Shown here: one piece after another, positions 55,963-64,000 of the stretch
How positions within the stretch are numbered: the stretch's first letter is position 1
Layout: every line of letters begins with the position of its first letter
Assembly (NCBI GenBank): GCA_030374765.1
Contig: JARGXX010000075.1
Location: 434,001-498,000, forward strand
Reading direction: 5' to 3'
DNA from: Agarophyton chilense
Taxonomy: Eukaryota; Rhodophyta; Florideophyceae; Gracilariales; Gracilariaceae
DNA length: 64,000 nucleotides
Notes under the pieces: model-generated
What the model saw: the letters and a program-made list of their open reading frames with translations, nothing else
What the model was told of the DNA's origin: nothing
Databases searched by the model: none
Translations under genes and position numbers: made by a program

Positions 55963-57354
55963 AGCTGGAAACTGTAAAAGAACTGGTGCCTTCCTTTTGA
56001 AAGCACTTCTACTCTGTACATACCAAAATAAATCGTATAGGACAAAAGTGATATTCTATCACTTTTGATATTTTCCGTGCCTCCCAGGTGACACTGCAGT
56101 TGAATTTGGTGAAGTAAAGGTTCCAAGCATATATGGAAAGCGCCAAGCTTTTGTAGATTCTTTCAGAGTGTTTTCGAGAACGACGCTGCCATTTTGTGTA
56201 CCACAAAAACCCGAGAAGAGTGTCGGTGATTAGTTTGACAGTTTATTCCCGTTTCAGATCCTTGTGTGAATAGTTCGGTGTTACAGATGAATTACAAGTA
56301 AAATTAGTGTAAAACTAAACAAAACTTTGGTTTCAACAGATTTAGAATACACGATGTTTTTTAATTAGAATTACCCATAACATTTTCTGACAACGTTTGT
56401 GACGCAAAAAAGTGTTTTATCTATTCAGAGCACAATTACCATTTTATATTATCTTTTTGTCGCGATTGAACCGTAAAGTCGGTTAAAAGTCACAAGGAAC
56501 ATTGTCCCAGATAAGTGTTTCCAAATAGCTCCCGTACAGGGTTCAACATGCGAAGACAAAACCGGTTTGCAAGGTGATGAGAGAAAAGCAACGCGATAGG
56601 ATTCTACTGATTAAAATTGTCACATCAATTGTCATTGAAAACGGTTGTTGAAACCTCTTGTTTGAAGTTTAACTACTAATATTTTAAGTTGTACGCAGAT
56701 TTAGAGGTATGTGCCAAATTGCAAGGTTAAAGGAAGAAGAACCTCAAGTTAGATTGTAGCCATGCTTCAAGATAGGAGTGGTAAAAAAGTAGGAGTATGT
56801 TGAGCAACAAAGTTGACTAAGCCGCAACGTGAGTTCTCCGTTCGCGGAATGTGAAAAACGAGCAGCAGAAGAAATTTGTAAGAAGACTTAAAATAGCAAA
56901 CGTTTGTGGCCCTTGATTGACAAAATCAGTGAAGTAGTTGAAGAAAGAAATATCATGCCTGTTACGGGACATGAATATGGCCAAAAAATGTTCCAGAACA
57001 CTATTGGGAGCTTCCTAAAAACATAAACGCAAAAAATGTGCATGCAAAAACCGCCCTCCCCTCAATAATAATTTCGGATTCGGATGTGCACAAGTCACCG
57101 ATTTCTAAAAGCCTCTACACCGGACGGAGCTTTTTGTGTAGATTGCACGAGTATCATTTGCCGTACAGATCCTCCCAACCCCCCCACCTCCTTTTGCGGG
57201 ACTCTTTCTCTTAACCACTCGGTTCTGTTTTTTCCCATATCTGCATGCAATGATATTTCCCGATAGCGACGAAGCTATCACGACTTCTGAGATAGCTCAG
57301 AATGCAGAGCTCCCTGACCTCACGTAACATCCAATACAGACACAAAGTACTTCA
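55963..57354. other. No recognised gene
   Basis: About 1.4 kb of AT-rich sequence with only short ORFs. The right end may include the terminal repeat and 5' flank of the next transposon module, but I could not define an inverted repeat. Confidence 0.4.
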
Positions 57355-58256
57355 GTGTTGCCACCGCCACTCCCTCCTCTCACATATGGATACAAACACT
57401 ACGCAACTGCTCCGCCCGCCCCCCTCCCATTCCGTCCAGATCAAAACAACCGCGTTCCCATCTCGCATCGTCGCCCGTGTAGACCGTTCCGTGCTAAGAG
57501 TAGGAGAGGAGATGCACGCAGGGCTCACGGTCGGAGCTCTTCTGCGCGTGAAGGACCTGCAGCAGGGTAAGGAGCGTCATTTACAGAGCTCATACTTGAA
57601 AGCTTCTTACAAGTACTCAAAGAGCATCTGCACGGTGAACGCGACAAATACGACGCTCTAATGCGTATTCATATGTCTTGTTGGCCAAACGAGCACCAGT
57701 TTATTGACTTCCTTGGGCAAAAGTTCGCAATGTTTTATCGTGAAAAAGTCCCAAGAGGCGATCCAAGAATTTCGAGCTCTGTTTTAAAAGCGAAACAAAT
57801 ACGAGGCCAGATGACGGCGCGTGTCGATAGTGGGGAAGGCCAGAGCGGAGAGCCAGATGTTTTTTCTCAGAAGGCGGTGACGAAGGAGGGACGCAAGCTG
57901 TAAGGTGGTCGGGTGCCAAATGGACTTTGAAAGAAAAAAATGGGCGTGGAGATTCATAGCCGAGGGCGATAACGTCCTCCACACCAGGCTCTTCTACGCT
58001 AGGCCCTGCATTTCCGATTATCCACAAACGGAGAAAAAGAGGTAAAGTAGACGAAAACGCAGGGATAACAGAGCTTATTCAGTCATATATTCTACAGGAG
58101 CAGCCGTTCAGGGCTGCAGCGAGAAAGCGTTTTGAGCAAGGGAGGGAGGGCAGGTAAAAGATTTTGAAGGAGGAAAGGCTTCGAGCGGAACGGAAGGAGG
58201 AAGATGAGAGGCGCAAACAATACCAAGAAAAGCAAGCACAGATTCAGCGGGATTAA
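57355..58256 (+). pseudogene. Myb/SANT-like transposon protein, degraded copy 2
   Basis: Second gene of a PIF/Harbinger-like module, plus strand. There is no ATG at the left edge, and a basic N-terminus is interrupted by an in-frame TAA at 57568-57570. A Myb/SANT-like helical domain follows (GASFTELILESFLQVLKEHL, CWPNEHQFIDFLGQKF), then VPRGDPRISSSVLKAKQIRG, with a stop at 57901-57903. In a second frame the tail GKVDENAGITELIQSYILQE and a Glu/Arg/Lys-rich coiled coil run to TAA at 58254-58256. The sequence aligns through its length with 59893-60963. Such Myb-like partners are thought to bind transposon ends. Dead copy. Confidence 0.6.
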
Positions 58257-58450
58257 GATACGAAAGCAAGAGATTCTTACATGTAATTGCTGCTGATGGT
58301 ACTGGCTCGTGAGGATCCGCGTCAGAGCTTCTCAGTTCTATCTTCCATCGTCGCTCAAAGGCAGCCTGCAGCATCGCAACCAGTTGAGTCTCCGCCAAAC
58401 ACCTGTCATCTCCAGTTGGGGGATAGAACAGAGAAATGATCAAATGTGCT

Positions 58451-59654
58451 TTATTGCAGAAGCATGTTGGCCTTCTTATTTACATTGGGCATGTGAGAGT
58501 ACAGGAATTGATTGAGACTGATTGTGCGTGTGTGCAAATTGAAAAGAAGCACACTAAGATGCAGTATGATTTTGCGCTCGCCTTCTTCCTCGTAGGCCAG
58601 CCGATCGCGAAAGCGTGGAAGACCCTTGCATGGCCCGCATTCTCCACTTTGAGCTCTGGCGAGCAGATGTGGCTTGTAGAACACGCTAAATAACTCATTT
58701 GTCAGAAGAGGCCGGCACATTCTGAGAGGATTTCAGTAAAAGCGGGTACATTCCTGTGAAAAATTGAGAATCAACTTCACAAGTTCCGCCTGTCTTCTCC
58801 AAAACGTCCTCAAGTTTTCTGTATATATATATATATATATCCCTACTCGGTAATAGCGGATTCAGGATTGATTCCAGTTGCACTGATATCGCACCCGATG
58901 ATAAATTCTTCTGGCGAAAAAACAAAGACATTTGAAACATAATGGTTGTGCTGGCAGCCATTCTGAAACATGTTCTCAATCATGGCAGTAGAGCTTTACT
59001 GCAAGTAAAGTTTCAAGCCTTCTGCGACGGCGTAAACGTCTCCAATTAGCGAAATCTGTCTTTTAAACGCTGCTTTAAACGGTACAACCTTTGCTTCATC
59101 AGGCATTGTTATTCTTGCATCTTTATCTATGGATAAAGTTTTCAGTAATACTCGCCTACCAAATCTAGGAAAGATTGAAGCCACATTCTTAGTTATGAAA
59201 AAAAAAAATGCATAAAACAGCGATTGATCCTCTGGACCGATACTAGCACAAACTCAGTGCCACACAGTGCGGTGCAGTAAGAGTCCAAAGTCGCCTTTGT
59301 CGCTTTCGCCGCCAGAGGATGCGCCATATCCGACCATGCTTGCTGTAGGAAAAACTAGGAATTGAATTAGTATTACAACTGTTCTAGAAGATGGCGAAGT
59401 GCGACATGATCGAAACCGCATAGAATGATCAAGTTCTGCTCACAAAATGAGCGAAAAAGGGGTTTAAGAGCAGAAAAGGAATGATGCCATATTGCCTGTT
59501 CCATGATTTTTCGATCGCGCCGTCTTCTATCTTTTAAGCTAGCTTTCGTGGTAAGGAAGCTTTGGTTTTTGCTCTCGAGTGATGAGGTAAGAATACAAGT
59601 TTCAAAGGCGTCATCTATGGCCTGAGAAAACATTGGATTCACCGACGTCGGCAT
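58451..59654 (-). pseudogene. PIF/Harbinger-like DDE transposase, degraded copy 2
   Basis: Partner of the preceding gene and converging on it (195 bp apart). The first in-frame ATG is at 59652-59654; the frame is open further upstream. The N-terminal part DRRRRDRKIMEQAIWHHSF and CGFDHVALRHLLEQL aligns with the same block of the 62-kb copy. FGRRVLLKTLSIDKDARITM and GDVYAVAEGLKLYLQ follow. Here the catalytic Asp of AVADG is Glu, and the second Asp (PGSTHD in the other copy) is lost too (TGINPES). After several stops, KLEDVLEKTGGTCEVDS and the tail YEEEGERKIILHLSVLLFN end at 58451. An AT microsatellite has expanded inside it. Long dead. Confidence 0.68.
58821..58840. repeat. AT dinucleotide microsatellite
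   Basis: About ten TA units inside the transposase pseudogene, read as IYIYIY on its coding strand, where the related copy has a single IY. Confidence 0.85.
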
Positions 59655-59892
59655 CGGGTGCTTATTGTATAAGCGCTCTACTACGCAGTAGTGATGCCTT
59701 CGCAATTTGTGCGCAAAGAAGCGCACCTTTGCCACCCCCGGCACTCTTCCCCAAACCGTACTTTTTCTACTGCACGCGCCAACTGTCACATACCACTCTT
59801 TTAATCCGTATCCGCCCACGTAAACACTTCGAACACGACTTGCGCTACCGCAATTTCTAGCTTAAACCCTCTCAAGTGGGGTCGTAGGGACC

Positions 59893-60963
59893 ATGGCGAC
59901 TGCGAGCCATGCCGATTCAGACAACCGATTTTGGGACCACCCCACGTCAGTCATCACCGCAGCTTCAGTAGCAACACCGGCAGGCTACGAAGGACCTGAC
60001 CCTCATTGCGCCACTGCCTCGATAGCCGGTCCGCTGCCTCTCTCCGCCGCCCTAATTCCACGAGCGACCCCGAATGAGCGCCATGTGGCACGAAGATCGG
60101 GGCGTGGGCACAGTCGAGGAAATCAGGTTCCCCCTAGCGAACGCAGTAGACGTGGCAGAGGTGGGGGACGGCCCACGAGCGGTCGAGGCGCAAGTTTCTG
60201 GGAGGGGGAAGTAAACTGCTTACTGGAAGCTATCGAGGAATCTCTACCTGCTTTTCAGGAAGAGTTGGATCCGATCGCTCGCACGCGTATGACGCGATTT
60301 CCAGCGGAAGGCCGCACCGCTGACTCGCTGTGGAAATTTTTTTACAGATGTACCCGTAGCGAATACCAACACGGGATCCCCGTATACCTCCAGCTGTACT
60401 ACGCGCGAAGCATTTGCGCGAGCAGATCACGAAACAACTCGACATCTTGGAGAGAGACAACGGAAATTACGAGGAAGTGTTTGATGGCGGGTATGGCGAG
60501 GACGGTGGTGATGTTGAAGATGGGGAGGGAGATGCAGGTATGTAACGCCGCAAGGCAGAGCAGTTATACATCTTGGGCTCCACTTGTCGGCCCAGGACAG
60601 AATCTCGTGACTCGTAGATTGAAACGCTGCCGTTTTGAGGAGGGAAAAGGAGATCTCATGGATCTTTTTAAAGCATCCCCCCTTCAGGACCCCAAGCGTC
60701 GAGAGAAGGAGGGGGAAGGAAGGGAGCTGGAAAGGACGGAGGATCGAAAAAGAGGGGAAGAGGAAAGGGTGGAGAGGGAGGCCAAAAGAAAGGAAAGGGA
60801 GGAGATCAGAAGAGAGGAGAAAGAGATGCGCCATCAAGCGCTAGAAGCAGGGAACAGACGGCTGGAAGAGAACCGTACACAGCGTATGCAGTACATGAAC
60901 ATGATGATGCTCATGATTTTAAAAGGTTCGGGGGAACCACGGCCGTCAAAACAAAAGCCCTAA
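59893..60963 (+). CDS. Myb/SANT-like transposon protein, copy 1 (frame-shifted in the middle)
   Basis: A 356-codon ORF from ATG at 59893. A basic Gly/Arg-rich linker (residues 67-98) leads to a Myb/SANT-like domain at about 99-152 (GASFWEGEVNCLLEAIEESL, FPAEGRTADSLWKFF). The tail at about 250-340 is a Glu/Arg/Lys-rich coiled coil. The ORF is continuous, but its middle is not the ancestral frame. 60363-60545 in another frame encodes IPTRDPRIPPAVLRAKHLRE and an acidic Gly-rich stretch, matching VPRGDPRISSSVLKAKQIRG of copy 2. A one-base change near 60360 therefore swapped about 60 residues. It is probably a non-functional copy that by chance stays open. It converges on the DDE gene, with the stops 12 bp apart. 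Confidence 0.6.
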   Translation: MATASHADSDNRFWDHPTSVITAASVATPAGYEGPDPHCATASIAGPLPLSAALIPRATPNERHVARRSGRGHSRGNQVPPSERSRRGRGGGRPTSGRGASFWEGEVNCLLEAIEESLPAFQEELDPIARTRMTRFPAEGRTADSLWKFFYRCTRSEYQHGIPVYLQLYYARSICASRSRNNSTSWRETTEITRKCLMAGMARTVVMLKMGREMQVCNAARQSSYTSWAPLVGPGQNLVTRRLKRCRFEEGKGDLMDLFKASPLQDPKRREKEGEGRELERTEDRKRGEEERVEREAKRKEREEIRREEKEMRHQALEAGNRRLEENRTQRMQYMNMMMLMILKGSGEPRPSKQKP

Positions 60964-60974
60964 ACTGCCCTTTT

Positions 60975-62147
60975 TTATTCATTGTTGAGCATCTGGTTAG
61001 ACTCTGTACTAAAGTGAGGCATGAAGGTACTAAGAACCTGGTTCATTCCAACCATTCCATTCCGGTAGTTGAACAAGTAGACAACCAAGTTGAGAATCAG
61101 TCTGCGTTCTCCTCTTTCTTCATAAATGAACCTATTTTAAAGGCGAGGGAATGATCCTCGAAATGCAAGCATGCCCCATTCTGAGGATTGTCTGGCGGAG
61201 GTGGCCTGCCGAGCCTTAACGACTGTCGTGTAGGAGTTATAAAGAGGGACATCCTGGGACGACTTGATTAGAAAGGGATGTGTGGCTCGACAGAACGCTG
61301 AATCGATGACACAGGTTCCTCCCGTGCGGGTAAAAGTTTCCTCAAGCTTCGTATAAATAGATCCCCATTCCTAAATGGTAGAATCGTGCGTGGAGCCCGG
61401 AGCGTTGATTGCACAAGCAATTACGACACCACTAGGGGCGAAAACCAAAACATTCCCAACATAGTGGTCATGAGTCCAGCCATTGTAAAACATGTTTTGA
61501 ATTACATGATCTCCTGCCTGCTGTAACAGTAGCTTGAAGCCGTCCGCGACTGCATATACATCTGACAGAAAAGAGTACTTAGCTGCAAAAGAAGCTTGGA
61601 ACATAGAAATTTCTTCATCTATAGGCATCCGTATAGCAGCGTTCGGCTCTTTAGAGAAAACTTTTAGTAGAATCCGTCTCTCAAAACGTAGAAATAGACT
61701 AGTCACAGACGCAGTAGTCCAAAAAATCATGCAGAGAACCATCTTCGATCCTCGTGTCCGGTACCACGAAAGCGTCAGAGCCAACCACTGCAGACCTGTC
61801 ATTGATTGGGACCTTTCTCCCCTCATCGCACGAGGAAGAAACCTCTTAATTCTTCGGTTAGATTTGTAGAGCGAGTAGCGGGAATATACTTCTTCGAACG
61901 GAAGCAAGAGGGTCTGCAAATTTGTATGATCCAGCCCGGTAAACCTAACAAGGGTCTGATCCTGCCCAGACCCAAATAAGGTCATAAACGATGATTGCGA
62001 TGGTGTTTGGAGAGCTGCTCGTGTGATGCGCCGGTCGTGGTGGCGGCGAGCTGCACTCGAGGTTCTATTCCTGAAAAAGAGTCTCGGCGGGGTGACTCTC
62101 CGGCGATGTTGGAGAGTGATGAGAAGTTGATGGCAAATAGAGGCCAT
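60975..62147 (-). pseudogene. PIF/Harbinger-like DDE transposase, copy 1
   Basis: About 390 codons from ATG 62145-62147 to TAA 60975-60977. The N-terminal helical block DHTNLQTLLLPFEEVY lies at 73-88. FLRFERRILLKVFSKEPNAA precedes the core: Asp202 (YAVADGFKLLLQQ), QNMFYNGWTHDHYVGNVLVF and Asp255 (PGSTHDS). The frame is interrupted by TAG at 61371-61373, then continues EWGSIYTKLEETFTRTGGTC, a Glu in ARQSSEWGMLAFRG, a TAA at 61137-61139, and the tail FIYEERGERRLILNLVVYLF. All three catalytic acids are present and only two stops break it, so this copy died more recently than copy 2. It pairs tail-to-tail with the Myb-like gene. Confidence 0.75.
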
Positions 62148-63036
62148 GTTTGTAGCGGTCAGTTGAGAGTTTTTTCCACGTAGAACTTATTTCAAAGTTG
62201 GCAAGTGTTTGAAACGGTACTCGGAGAAAGATACATATCATTTCCGTGGTATTTTCGCGAACTAAAGTGAAATGTACGTATTATTTCGCGTGGACTAGTT
62301 TATGTTTTCAGGAATCCTCCATTATCAAATAAAAGGGGTTTTATGGGCTCACTAGTGTGCAAGTGACGAATCGATACGGTGTGGCCAACGTTAGAAGACC
62401 AGCCAATCCAATCTTGAGGTTCAACTTTTGGTACCAACTACAACACCCCCGTAGGAGGTGCCTTGCCCTCCGCCCGTATATAATTGAGGCTCAAAATCTC
62501 TGACGCATTTGCGTCAATCTTTTGACGACGTACTCATGCTCAGAAAAATGGCGCGCAGATTCAAACCGAAACAGCTTACGAACAAACCCTGCTAGGTGAC
62601 CATCGTCCATACTATTCTTCCCATCAACAAAAGATTGAAACATACATTCGGACACTTTTCCATGACAAGTGTACTGGTTTGGGGTCTAAAAACCTCTTCG
62701 CATAATCTCGAACATTAACGTAAGTTATAGCCCTTCCATCCACTGCCTTTCGTCTCCTACTGACGATGAAGGCTTTCGATGATATTGACAGCCATTTCGT
62801 GCGTTTTGTTAGTTACTGCACGAGTCGGTTCGATTTCAGACGGAACGGTTGAGTTTTGAGGAGATTAAATCGACGATATTCTACACTCATTTGACTAAAT
62901 TTCTCTGACATGCGCTTCACTAGCAATGCGAGCTTTCTTAGCGCTGAATCGTTCTGGAAAGCTCTTCCTACGAATTATTATTTTTCCTCTCTTCATATTG
63001 GGAGACTGGAGGATCGGGATTTTATTCTGCACATAT
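62148..63036. other. No recognised gene
   Basis: About 0.9 kb right of the transposase start. It presumably contains the outer end of the PIF/Harbinger-like element, but no inverted repeat was identified by eye. Only short ORFs. Confidence 0.4.
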
Positions 63037-63994
63037 CTATCCGACAACTGTATTCTGAACTGGTTTCCCCGCTTCTACTACATTCGATGGGTTGAAATCG
63101 TCGAGTATTCTTTTGGAGAAAATTTCACCTATATTAAGTCGCCTTCTAATTTGATATAGAATACCGCTTAGGTTATGCACAGCTAGCTGTCCGATGCCGC
63201 CAGCGAAAAGGTGAAATTCGTTGAATATTGCTGATTGTCTGACCATTTCAGAAGCTTCAGTACTTCTTTTTCCACTTCTACATCTACCCCCTTCTGTAGA
63301 GAGCGTCATTTTTGACGTGGCTGTGTCCGGATCGCATTTGTTCTTTCAGAGCCGCCATATGAAATACATCGCACATTTGGCGAAGGTGGCAAACATGATC
63401 AAAGGAGAAAGCTTTAGGTTTAGACTTCAAGTATGGATTAAAGAACGATTGTAGCTCAATGTGGTCATCTAAAACGTCTATCAGCTTTGGTTGGTTGAGG
63501 ATAAAGTCGTTGTAGGACATGGCCCATTTGGAAATTTGACGGCAAGGAAATCCCATTGACTCCGTTTTGTTGCAGTCGCATCGCACCAGAAGCTCACAAT
63601 CACCCCTATCCTCTGTTTCTATACAATTTTGACAGAAAAGAACCTTTAAGGGTGTTGATGGTGGGATTGGCACTGGATATTGAGAAGAGCCGAGTTTACG
63701 AATGAGGTGAAGGCTGCATGTGAGATCGACGAACGCGACAAGACCCATGCTAATTTTATTCTCAAGAACAAGCTCAGACCAGTGTGTGTTGTGGTATTCT
63801 ACTAAAGACCGTAGAGGTCTCGGTGCAGTGGGTATCCACATAAATAACCGCGAAGAGCGGATGTCACCTTGCGAGCGACGGTTCTTAGGTAAGAAGAGAG
63901 TTTGCAGAAAGCAGCCAGGTGGGCCTGAACAATGGGGATGATACGTGTATTCATAAAGCGGATGTCCATATACGGTGGTATGTAATGCAGACAA
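63037..63994 (-). pseudogene. Mutator-like (MULE) transposase C-terminal fragment with SWIM finger
   Basis: A 236-codon minus-strand ORF (63994-63284) running to the window edge. CELLVRCDCNKTESMGFPCR has the CxC...C layout of a SWIM zinc finger. The final ligand, usually His in PCRHI, is Gln here (PCRQI). A Cys pair (CQNC) lies upstream. A second overlapping ORF in another frame (63309-63037; MVRQSAIFNEFHLFAGGIG) looks like the continuation, giving a frame change near 63300. SWIM fingers follow the DDE domain in MuDR/FAR1 proteins. The catalytic domain would lie right of the window. The family call rests on the SWIM layout alone. Confidence 0.45.
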
Positions 63995-64000
63995 GATCGG

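Overview
This is a repeat-dominated eukaryotic nuclear window: a small, GC-rich, gene-dense island with two host genes sits in a sea of transposon relics. Two tightly packed minus-strand genes (one with a single 83-nt GT-AG intron), three chromodomain-bearing Ty3/gypsy elements, Copia pieces and several DDE transposases together suggest a macro red alga (Rhodophyta, florideophyte type). This is an inference; an oomycete or another protist cannot be excluded from sequence alone.

Layout. 1-1.6 kb: C-terminal part of a degraded Helitron/PIF1-type helicase. 2.8-13.5 kb: Ty3/gypsy element E1 (plus strand; 667-bp LTRs about 1-1.5% apart) with an extra 560-codon ORF on the opposite strand between pol and the 3' LTR. 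13.6-14.5 kb: pogo/CENP-B-like transposase relic. 14.9-15.4 kb: an unassigned 164-codon ORF. 15.4-18.4 kb: AT-rich, nothing recognised. 18.4-20.5 kb: host genes, an AIG1/ADTRP-like six-helix membrane hydrolase and an FtsJ/RrmJ-type rRNA 2'-O-methyltransferase. 20.65-33.0 kb: a Copia relic split by Ty3/gypsy element E2 (minus strand), whose 3' LTR is itself split by a 923-bp solo LTR. 33.2-33.9 kb: a second Copia fragment. 34.4-36.2 kb: a DDE transposon relic with a converging ORF. 36.5-37.1 kb: an unassigned ORF. 38.2-47.1 kb: Ty3/gypsy element E3 (minus strand; oldest, LTRs about 15% apart). 48.9-50.0 kb and 53.2-54.0 kb: two more DDE transposase relics. 55.0-56.0 kb: a broken gene of unknown family. 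57.4-62.1 kb: two neighbouring PIF/Harbinger-like modules, each a Myb/SANT-like gene converging on a DDE transposase. 63.0-64.0 kb: a Mutator-like (SWIM finger) fragment running to the window edge.

The most unusual signal is a shared architecture in the three Ty3/gypsy elements. Each has gag, protease, RT, RNase H, integrase and a chromodomain, then an antisense coding region converging on the end of pol. E1's antisense ORF is open over 560 codons although its sense genes are interrupted, and part of it resembles the antisense region of E2. The same three elements share a primer-binding-site motif (TGGTCTCyCsACT) 2-3 nt inside the LTR, so they look like one lineage carrying an antisense accessory protein of unknown function.

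The host genes do not obviously work together: one acts on lipid esters in a membrane, the other on ribosomal RNA. Almost everything else in the window is mobile DNA at different stages of decay.
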